Origin: an uncultured Coriobacteriaceae bacterium
GTDB lineage: Bacteria; Actinomycetota; Coriobacteriia; Coriobacteriales; Atopobiaceae
Direction: 5' to 3'
Length of the DNA: 8,782 bases
NCBI GenBank assembly: GCA_900544655.1
Contig: UQWE01000055.1
Span: 1 to 8,782, forward strand
Of this stretch, positions 1 to 5,293 are shown piece by piece. Both the position numbers and the translations under genes were made by a program. Below the pieces are notes generated by a model, which was given only the letters and a program-made list of their open reading frames with translations, searched no databases and was not told the origin of the DNA. Positions within the stretch are counted from its first letter, which is position 1. Each line of letters begins with the position of its first letter.

Positions 1-269
1 ATGCCGCGCTGGTCCGTGGCGTCCATGCCGAGAACCGCGTCGGCGCACTCGTCGTTGACGTGGGCGACGGCCTTGAGCGTGCCCTTGCCACCGTAGACGG
101 ACTTGTCACCGTCGCGCAGCTCGACCGCCTCGAACTCGCCGGTGGATGCGCCGGACGGTACGATGGCACGGCCGTGCGAGCCGTCGCCGAGGGTGACCTC
201 GACCTCGACGGTGGGGTTGCCGCGCGAATCGAGCACCTGACGGCCGTAGACATTGATGATTTCACTCAT
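1..269 (-). CDS. eno: Enolase (phosphopyruvate hydratase), N-terminal part
   Basis: Enolase interconverts 2-phosphoglycerate and phosphoenolpyruvate in cytoplasmic glycolysis; PEP is also the phosphoryl donor for the PTS encoded nearby. The reverse strand reads MSEIINVYGRQVLDSRGNPT, followed by VEVEV and then VPSGASTGEFEAVELRDGD. These are the hallmark N-terminal enolase motifs: DSRGNPT, and the SGASTG mobile loop that closes over the active site. About 89 of an expected 425-430 codons are present; the gene runs off the left edge, so the catalytic barrel is not visible. The start is fixed by a perfect AGGAGGT at 277-283, 7 nt before the ATG at 269. It reads in the same direction as the RpiR gene, but a structured spacer of 292 nt makes separate transcription likely. 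Confidence 0.97.
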   Translation of the reverse strand, partial: MSEIINVYGRQVLDSRGNPTVEVEVTLGDGSHGRAIVPSGASTGEFEAVELRDGDKSVYGGKGTLKAVAHVNDECADAVLGMDATDQRG

Positions 270-276
270 ACGTGTT

Positions 277-332
277 ACCTCCTGACTGGGCCGCCGGGCG
301 GCCCTCGTTGTTTTCCTTGTAGATATATACCA
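277..332 (-). promoter_or_regulatory. Putative eno promoter, leader hairpin and Shine-Dalgarno
   Basis: Reading the minus strand, TGG-TATATA (332 down to 324) resembles an extended -10 element (TGnTATAAT); no good -35 lies 16-18 nt upstream. Transcription would then begin near 317, giving a leader of about 48 nt. The leader holds a perfect GC hairpin at 288-304 (arms GGGCCGCC and GGCGGCCC around one central base, so in RNA about six pairs with a 5-nt loop). The AGGAGGT Shine-Dalgarno follows at 277-283, only 4 nt beyond the hairpin. The hairpin and ribosome site are seen directly; the promoter is inference. Confidence 0.5.
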
Positions 333-430
333 CTAGTTAACCGGTATTTACTTTAGAATCGAGAAAAAAAGTTATCCTAAGTTGACATCTTCATAATCTA
401 GGCGAGTGATGCGCACCGCGATGCTTGTGA

Positions 431-579
431 GGCTTGTGTCATGCGTGTCTCACACAAGACGCTGCGGTTTGAGTCTTTGTTGCGAGCAAATGAGCTCGAC
501 AACGGCCCAAACCACAGCGTCTTCGAGAAGGCGCGGTGAGATAGGTAATGCGCGACTTTTGCTAGTTAATACCTTCTCG
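431..579. repeat. Nested inverted repeats in the rpiR-eno spacer
   Basis: The gene-free stretch 270-561 is more AT-rich than its surroundings and holds several dyads. (a) CTTGTGT at 433-439 pairs with ACACAAG at 452-458. (b) A long stem has arms 458-471 (GACGCTGCGGTTTG) and 508-521 (CAAACCACAGCGTC), 13 of 14 complementary. (c) Inside it is a second stem, GTTGCGAGC against GCTCGaCAAC with one bulged base. (d) CGAGAAGG at 524-531 pairs with CCTTCTCG at 572-579, and the latter overlaps the last codons of the RpiR gene. No clear T-run follows on either strand, so a standard intrinsic terminator for the RpiR gene is not obvious, although stem (b) could serve as a weak one. No convincing coding sequence is seen here. 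Confidence 0.6.
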
Positions 580-1419
580 GGTGGGGGAGATGACCTTGCG
601 AATGCGGCGCAGTGGTTCTACCGAACGCTCGCCGCTGTTAAACATCACGATCGTGAACAGCGAGTTGATGATGCCGAGCTGCGCGATTCGGCTTGAGAGA
701 GATTCGGGCCTGAACTCGGTCTCCTCGGCGGTCGAGACGAGCACGACATCGGCAAGGTTCGTGAGCCGGGCAGACGGGTAACTCGTTGTTGCGATGATGG
801 AGGCGCCTGCCTCGCGGGCGACACGCGCGATGTCGAGCGTCTCGTGTGTGAGGCCGGTATGCGTGGTGATTACAGCGCAGTCATTCTCATCGAGACGCGC
901 CGCGAGCATGCGCTGTACGTGGACGTCCATCGCGTACTGTACATGAAGCGGCGAGCGAAGAAATTTATGGTAGGCGTCATAGGCAACGACGTTTGAACCG
1001 CCAACGCCAAAGAACGTTACCGTCTTGGCATCGAGCAGAAGCTCGGATGCCTTCTTGAGGCTGTCCTGCGTGAGGAGCTTGGCGGTGTCTCTCAAAGAGT
1101 CGATGGACGAGGAGAACACCTTGGTTGCGATGGAGAGTTCATCCTCGCCGGGCTGGATGTTTTCGTGGACAGAGATCGCCGGGTCGAACTCCTCGGCCAG
1201 AAGGTCGTTACGGAAGTCACGGAATCCCTTGTAGCCGAGCTTCCTGGTGAACTGGAAGACAGTGGAGGTCGCGACGCTGAGTTCCTCACCAATCTCGTTG
1301 ATTGTCATTCGAGAAAATTTTTTCGGGTCCTTCAACATGAAGTCAGCAATCTGCGTCTCTTTTTTGCTGAGCTCGTTATAGAGTGCCTTGATCTTTGGCT
1401 GGATGGAAGAGGATGCCAT
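562..1419 (-). CDS. RpiR-family transcriptional regulator (HTH plus SIS domain)
   Basis: This is a predicted cytoplasmic DNA-binding regulator of sugar-phosphate catabolism, 285 residues, the usual RpiR length. Residues 1-75 form the HTH_6 domain (IKALYNELSKKETQIADFML, then MTINEIGEELSVATSTVFQF and TRKLGYKGFRDFR). Residues 126-255 form a SIS sugar-phosphate-binding domain, with FFGVGGSNVVAYDAYHKFLR at 136-155, the ligand-loop equivalent ITTHTGLTHET, and the strand GASIIATTSYPSARLTNLAD. The loop has T-H-T where many relatives have S-x-S. The start at 1419 is chosen because the HTH domain begins here and GGAGA lies a few bases upstream; the frame stays open to an ATG at 1545, but that extension is basic, unrelated to the family and runs into the control region. 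It is divergent from the PTS operon and is the obvious candidate regulator of it. The effector is probably a phosphorylated sugar or sugar acid (inference from the family). Confidence 0.93.
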   Translation of the reverse strand: MASSSIQPKIKALYNELSKKETQIADFMLKDPKKFSRMTINEIGEELSVATSTVFQFTRKLGYKGFRDFRNDLLAEEFDPAISVHENIQPGEDELSIATKVFSSSIDSLRDTAKLLTQDSLKKASELLLDAKTVTFFGVGGSNVVAYDAYHKFLRSPLHVQYAMDVHVQRMLAARLDENDCAVITTHTGLTHETLDIARVAREAGASIIATTSYPSARLTNLADVVLVSTAEETEFRPESLSSRIAQLGIINSLFTIVMFNSGERSVEPLRRIRKVISPTREGIN

Positions 1420-1494
1420 GAAGTCTCCAAGCGAATTAGCTGGTGCTCTTGACCATTCTAAAGCAGGTTTCTTCCATTCAGACAGAGAAAACCG

Positions 1495-1524
1495 TTTACA
1501 GGTGTGCTTCGACCGTTTGTCGAA
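1495..1524 (-). promoter_or_regulatory. Possible RpiR-gene promoter
   Basis: On the minus strand, TTCGAC (1524-1519) and TGTAAA (1500-1495) are separated by 18 nt and resemble a weak sigma70-type -35/-10 pair. Transcription would begin near 1488, about 70 nt before the chosen start codon. The -35 lies inside the TTCGAC-cgttt-GTCGAA dyad at 1508-1524, which would suit autorepression. The match is modest and the assignment is tentative. Confidence 0.3.
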
Positions 1525-1611
1525 CAAAAAAAGTTTTTTCGACATCGCACTTATATCGAAATAAATTCGGCTAAATTAGCAATCGAACCGAAATTCACCC
1601 GCGAATTTCGG
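1508..1611. promoter_or_regulatory. Cluster of five dyads: candidate RpiR operator region
   Basis: Five inverted repeats follow one another in this AT-rich divergent spacer. 1508-1524: TTCGAC-cgttt-GTCGAA (perfect 6-bp arms). 1519-1543: GTCGAA at one end and TTCGAC at the other around A- and T-runs, sharing GTCGAA with the first. 1557-1569: CGAA-ataaa-TTCG. 1570-1580: GCTAA-a-TTAGC. 1588-1611: CCGAAATTC-acccgc-GAATTTCGG (perfect 9-bp arms). Four of the five carry a TCGAA/CCGAA-type half-site. RpiR proteins bind palindromes near their own genes, so these are the likely binding sites. No strong plus-strand sigma70 promoter could be assigned; the AT-rich 1535-1580 stretch is the most likely place. 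Confidence 0.6.
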
Positions 1612-1638
1612 TGACGCGGAGCCCACGCGGCGCCGTAT

Positions 1639-1766
1639 CGCTGGAGTTGAGGGGCAACGCGAGGTTAGTGGCTCCTCCCATGCCCAGGAAGCCTCGTGGC
1701 GCCCCTCCACTCCAGCGGCTCCGGGTAAATCCCGGGGTGATATCGGGTGATGGCACATGACGTGCC
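1639..1766 (+). promoter_or_regulatory. Long hairpin in the 5' leader of the PTS operon
   Basis: Arms 1639-1655 (CGCTGGAGTTGAGGGGC) and 1701-1717 (GCCCCTCCACTCCAGCG) are complementary at 16 of 17 positions. Nested inside are GCGAGG (1659-1664) with CCTCGT (1692-1697, one G-T pair) and an alternative pairing of GGCTCCT (1670-1676) with AGGAAGCC (1686-1693, one bulge). A second small hairpin, GGCAC-atgac-GTGCC, lies at 1752-1766, 24 nt before the start codon. There is no T-run, so this is not a standard terminator. It does not match any riboswitch I recognise. It could be a protein-binding leader structure, an mRNA-stabilising 5' end, or a DNA-level repeat. Confidence 0.5.
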
Positions 1767-1790
1767 GCTGGCGATTGAGAGGTTGCTTGC

Positions 1791-2714
1791 ATGAAGATCG
1801 GAGTGGTTGGTCTTGGGAAGATGGGCGCCAACATCGCCCTTAACCTCATGGATCACGGTCACGAGGTCGTTGGCTTTGACGCTAGCGACGTTGCGCGCGA
1901 GAAGGCGGGGCAGGAGGGCATCACCGCGGTGGCGAGCATGGCGGAGCTTGTGGGCTCGCTTAGTGCCCCGCGCGTGCTGTGGGTCATGGTCCCCAGCGGT
2001 GCTGCGACTGAGGCGTGCCTCACCGAGGCCCTCGAGCTGCTGGAGCCGGGCGATGTGCTGGTGGACGCCGGCAACTCTATGTACAAGGACAGCCTCCGCC
2101 ACGCAAAGGCGGCCGAGGAGGTAGGCGTGCGCTTCATGGACGCGGGCACCTCGGGCGGCAAGAGCGGCGCGCGCAATGGCGCCTGCATCATGGCGGGCGG
2201 CGATAAGTCTGCCTTCGAGCTGCTCGAGCCCGCGCTTGCAGACATCACTGTTAAGGATGGCCTTCTCTACACCGGCCGTGCCGGCAGCGGCCACTTCATG
2301 AAGATGGTTCACAACGGTGTCGAGTACGGCATGATGCAGGCGATTGGCGAGGGCCTCGCCATCATGCGCGCAAGCGAGTTCGACTATGACCTCGAGGCCG
2401 TCGCCCACAACTGGAACCACGGCTCGGTCATTCGCGGCTGGCTTATGGAACTCATGGAGTCCCAGCTCGCAGCGCACCCAGACCTTGCGGACATCAAGGG
2501 TGTTGTCGCAGCGAGCGGCGAGGCCAAGTGGACCGTCGAGGCTGCCCTCGATCTCGAGGTTCCGGCTCCGGTCATCGCCCTCTCGCTCATGGAGCGCAAC
2601 GCCACCCAGATCGATGACTCCTTCTCCGCGAAGGCAGTAAGCGCGCTGCGCAACGGCTTTGGCGGCCACGAGTTCGTTGACGCTAGCGGCAACAAGACGA
2701 CGGGAGGCCGCTAA
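1791..2714 (+). CDS. gnd: 6-phosphogluconate dehydrogenase, short (GndA/YqeC-like) form
   Basis: Predicted cytoplasmic enzyme that oxidatively decarboxylates 6-phosphogluconate to ribulose 5-phosphate. The 307 residues match the short-form family; the long form has about 470. Visible motifs: Rossmann GLGKMG (7-12); Asp30 at the end of the second strand (VVGFD), which favours NAD over NADP; substrate loop TSGGKSGARNGACIMAGG (120-137); catalytic FMKMVHNGVEYG (169-180) with Lys171 and Glu178; WNHGSVIRGWL (208-218); and the C-terminal FGGHE. The SGGKSGAR segment is closer to the SGGEEGAR of long enzymes than to the SGGVWGL of typical short ones. Start: GAGAGG lies about 9 nt upstream of ATG. It is first in the operon, and its TAA overlaps the EIIA ATG by one base, so translation is probably coupled. 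A related 3-hydroxyacid dehydrogenase specificity remains possible. Confidence 0.88.
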   Translation: MKIGVVGLGKMGANIALNLMDHGHEVVGFDASDVAREKAGQEGITAVASMAELVGSLSAPRVLWVMVPSGAATEACLTEALELLEPGDVLVDAGNSMYKDSLRHAKAAEEVGVRFMDAGTSGGKSGARNGACIMAGGDKSAFELLEPALADITVKDGLLYTGRAGSGHFMKMVHNGVEYGMMQAIGEGLAIMRASEFDYDLEAVAHNWNHGSVIRGWLMELMESQLAAHPDLADIKGVVAASGEAKWTVEAALDLEVPAPVIALSLMERNATQIDDSFSAKAVSALRNGFGGHEFVDASGNKTTGGR

Positions 2715-3121
2715 TGGCTACCTGCATCGGCGTGTGCGCCCACGGCAACCTCTCGAAGGCGCTCATTGAGGCGATGGGCATGATTGCGGGCGTGCCGGAG
2801 GGCATCGAGGCGTTCCCGCTCCTGCCGGGCATGGATCCGTTCGAGTATCGCGCAGAGATCGCAGCCTTCGTCGACGCCCACGAGACGGACGATGTGCTGC
2901 TGCTCGTTGACCTGTTTGGCGGCACCCCCTCGAACATGTGCGTATCGCTTGCGCGTCGTGAGGGCATCGAGGTGGTCGCCGGTGTCAACCTCGCGATGCT
3001 CATCGAGGTTGCCACGATGAAGAATCAGATGGGCCTTGGGGAGCTTCGCGACCTTGCGCTGAGCTGCGGCGCGGAGAGCCTCGTGGATGTCAGAGCATGC
3101 CTCGCCTCGAGACAGGGCTAA
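2714..3121 (+). CDS. PTS mannose-family EIIA component
   Basis: Cytoplasmic phosphocarrier that takes a phosphoryl group from HPr and passes it to EIIB. The 135 residues match a stand-alone EIIA-Man domain. The N-terminus IGVCAHGNLSKAL places the phosphorylated histidine at His10. VDLFGGTPSN (65-74) is the conserved active-site loop, with Asp66 expected to support His10. The ATG shares its A with the preceding stop codon (TAATG). Clustering with 6-phosphogluconate dehydrogenase recalls the gluconate-type EIIs of the mannose family described in enterococci, but substrate cannot be read from EIIA itself. Confidence 0.95.
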   Translation: MATCIGVCAHGNLSKALIEAMGMIAGVPEGIEAFPLLPGMDPFEYRAEIAAFVDAHETDDVLLLVDLFGGTPSNMCVSLARREGIEVVAGVNLAMLIEVATMKNQMGLGELRDLALSCGAESLVDVRACLASRQG

Positions 3122-3134
3122 GGAAGGAAAAAAC

Positions 3135-3626
3135 ATGGCAGACATTCAGCTCGTTCGCGTTGACTTCAGGCTTATCCATGGCCAGATCGTCACGAAGTGG
3201 TTTGGCGCCACGCGCTCCAACGAGATTCTCGTCGTCGATGACGAGCTCTCCCAGGATGAGTTCATGGCGAGCATCTACGAGATGAGCGCCCCCAAGGGCG
3301 CCAAGGTCCGCGTGCTCTCCGTGGCTGACGCCATCCGTGACTGGCAGGACAACCGGCTTGGGGATGGCAAGCTTCTCGTCCTATTCAAGAACGTGCCTCA
3401 ACTCTACGCGGCGTGGAAGGGCGGCTTTCCGCTGCCCGAGGTCCAGATCGGCGGCCTTGGCAGCGCGCCTGGTCGCAAGGTCGTCTTCGGGCCAATCACG
3501 CTCGACGAGGAGGATGCCGTCAACCTCCGCGAGATCAACGCCAGCGGTATCCGCGTCTACATGCACCAGGTCCCGGAGGATCCGTTTGCAGAGCTCGAAC
3601 CAGTGCTCGCGAAAGCCGGTCTCTAA
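3135..3626 (+). CDS. PTS mannose-family EIIB component
   Basis: Cytoplasmic sugar-phosphorylating subunit of 163 residues, the expected size for an EIIB-Man domain. The signature VRVDFRLIHGQIVTKW begins at residue 7; the phosphorylated histidine is His15. Later features include FKNVPQLYAAWKGGFPLPEV, then IGGLGSAPGRKVVFGPITLD, both typical of the family. The start at 3135 is chosen because AGGAAGG lies 7 nt upstream and the family begins here; an in-frame ATG at 3087 would overlap the EIIA gene by 35 nt. It lies 13 nt after EIIA and 45 nt before EIIC, the largest gap in the operon. Confidence 0.95.
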   Translation: MADIQLVRVDFRLIHGQIVTKWFGATRSNEILVVDDELSQDEFMASIYEMSAPKGAKVRVLSVADAIRDWQDNRLGDGKLLVLFKNVPQLYAAWKGGFPLPEVQIGGLGSAPGRKVVFGPITLDEEDAVNLREINASGIRVYMHQVPEDPFAELEPVLAKAGL

Positions 3627-3671
3627 GCAAAGGGAATTGTCAACAGGCAAGGAAAGGAATGGAGTGGGAAC

Positions 3672-4415
3672 ATGGACGTAATGCTTGCGATAGTGTGCGG
3701 CCTGCTGTATTTCTTGGGAACGAGTCGCATGGGGTATGGCCTTGCCAAGTCACTTGGCTCCTGCGTGTTCATCGGCTTTGTCCTGGGTCTCTTCATGGGC
3801 GACGTGCGGCAGGGCCTCATCATTGGCGGTAACATTCAGCTCGTCTACCTCGGCATCGTCATGACGGGTGGCAACGTCCCCGCAGACGAGGCGCTCGCCG
3901 CGGTCATCGCGATTCCCATCGCGCTCAAGAGTGGCCTCGACGCACAGGCTGCTGTCGCCCTCGCCGTGCCGTTCGGCGTGCTTGGTTCGCTTCTCGACCA
4001 GATTCGCCGCATCACCAACTCCGTCTTCGTGCGCATGGGCGACAAGTGCGCCGCCGCCGGAGATGACCGCGGGCTTGCCCGCGTGGGCTACCTCTACCCG
4101 ATGCTGCGCGACTTCTGCCTGCGCTTCATCCCGGTCTTCATCCTGATCCTGCTCGGCACCGATGCGGTCGCCGGCTTCATGAACATGCTTCCGACCTGGG
4201 TCCTCACGGGCTTCAAGGTCGCCGGCGGCATTCTGCCTGCCATGGGCTTTGCCATCATCATCCTCACCATCGGCAAGCCCTCGATGCTCCCTTGGTTCTT
4301 CATCGGCTTCTTCGCCGTGCAGTACCTCAGCATTAACACCATGGCGGCGGCCGTCTTCGGTGCGTGCATCGCCGTCCTGATCACCCTCAAGAACTCGGCT
4401 AGTGCGGAGGAGTAA
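3672..4415 (+). CDS. PTS mannose-family EIIC membrane component
   Basis: Integral membrane subunit that, with EIID, forms the sugar channel. The 247 residues are somewhat shorter than typical EIIC-Man proteins (about 260). Hydrophobic segments occur from the N-terminus (MLAIVCGLLYFLG) through about residue 235. LGLFMGDVRQGLIIGGNIQL (38-57) with the following VYLGIVMTGG is the conserved EIIC motif. A mid-protein cytoplasmic-looking stretch (DQIRRITNSVFVRMGDKCAA) is also typical. The start is supported by GGAGTGGG just upstream of ATG. The 3' end contains GGAGGAG, which serves as ribosome site for EIID 2 nt downstream. Confidence 0.95.
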   Translation: MDVMLAIVCGLLYFLGTSRMGYGLAKSLGSCVFIGFVLGLFMGDVRQGLIIGGNIQLVYLGIVMTGGNVPADEALAAVIAIPIALKSGLDAQAAVALAVPFGVLGSLLDQIRRITNSVFVRMGDKCAAAGDDRGLARVGYLYPMLRDFCLRFIPVFILILLGTDAVAGFMNMLPTWVLTGFKVAGGILPAMGFAIIILTIGKPSMLPWFFIGFFAVQYLSINTMAAAVFGACIAVLITLKNSASAEE

Positions 4416-4417
4416 CC

Positions 4418-5284
4418 ATGGCAGACACCAACACGAACGAGCGGAGCGTCGCGGCCGAGCCCGAGGCCACGGGAGCTCACCTTTCCAAGAAGGACCTCGT
4501 CATTACCTACCTGCGCTGGTGGCTCTGCACCGAGCTCACCAACTCCTATGACCGCCTCCAGGGCTTGTCCTTCTGCGTTGCCCTCTCCAAGCCTCTCAAG
4601 AAGCTTTACGGCGAGGGGACGGAGGCCTACAAGGAGGCGCTCGTCCGCAACATCGAGTTCTACAACTCCGAGGGCATCATGGGTTCGGTCATCCACGGTA
4701 TCACGCTCTCGATGGAGGAGGAGAAGGCCAACGGTGCCCCCATATCCGGCGCCGCCATCTCCGGCATCAAGACCGGCCTCATGGGCCCCATCGCTGGCGT
4801 GGGCGACACGCTTATCCACGGCACCATCGCCCCGATCATCCGTGGCCTCGCCGCGACGTTCGCGCTCCAGGCAAGCCCGCTGGGTGCCTTCATCCCCTTC
4901 ACGTACAACATCATCACGGTGTTCATCGGTATCATGGTCCTGCAGTTTGGCTACAGGCTCGGTCGCCAGTCCGTCATGAAGCTCATGAAGTCCGGCCTCA
5001 TCAACAAGATCATTGAGGGTGCCTCCATCATGGGCCTGTTCATGATGGGCGCGCTGGGCAGCACCTACGTCAAGGTCTCGACGCCGCTGCAGTTTACGAT
5101 GCAGAACGCGGACCCGATCGTGCTCCAGGACATCTTCGATCAGATTCTGCAAGGCATGCTCCCGCTCGCCGCGATCATGGCTATCTACTGGTTCTTCACG
5201 CACAAGGCCGCGAACTACAACAAGATCATCGTTGCCGTCATCGTGTTCTCGATGGTTATGGCTTTCTTCGGCATTCTGGCGTAA
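4418..5284 (+). CDS. PTS mannose-family EIID membrane component
   Basis: Partner membrane subunit of EIIC, 288 residues, close to the usual EIID length. The N-terminal 25 residues are polar (NTNERSVAAEPEATGAHLSK), then KDLVITYLRWW leads into ELTNSYDRLQGLSFCVAL (39-56), the equivalent of the family's NYERMQ region. Next are KKLYGEG, FYNSEG (81-86, where many relatives have FFNT-P) and GPIAGVGDTL (123-132), a signature for EIID. Hydrophobic segments follow at roughly 158-178, 203-215 and 247-288. The ribosome site sits inside the end of the EIIC gene (GGAGGAG), implying coupled translation. The missing FFNT-P sequence may reflect a substrate other than hexoses, but this is inference. Confidence 0.95.
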   Translation: MADTNTNERSVAAEPEATGAHLSKKDLVITYLRWWLCTELTNSYDRLQGLSFCVALSKPLKKLYGEGTEAYKEALVRNIEFYNSEGIMGSVIHGITLSMEEEKANGAPISGAAISGIKTGLMGPIAGVGDTLIHGTIAPIIRGLAATFALQASPLGAFIPFTYNIITVFIGIMVLQFGYRLGRQSVMKLMKSGLINKIIEGASIMGLFMMGALGSTYVKVSTPLQFTMQNADPIVLQDIFDQILQGMLPLAAIMAIYWFFTHKAANYNKIIVAVIVFSMVMAFFGILA

Positions 5285-5293
5285 GGGGCGGCA

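Noticed and set aside
382..397. TTGACA followed by CATAAT on the plus strand, promoter-like
   Set aside because: The hexamers are only 4 nt apart, and no plus-strand gene follows.
406..696. 96-codon plus-strand open frame
   Set aside because: It overlaps the palindromic spacer and the 3' end of the RpiR gene antisense, and shows no ribosome site or family features.
1420..1545. 42-residue N-terminal extension of the RpiR protein from the ATG at 1545
   Set aside because: The extension has no family resemblance, covers the possible promoter and first two dyads, and the internal ATG at 1419 has its own GGAGA and matches the usual RpiR N-terminus.
1665..2669. 334-codon open frame on the minus strand
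   Set aside because: Antisense shadow of 6-phosphogluconate dehydrogenase; no recognisable domain, and it would cover the leader hairpin.
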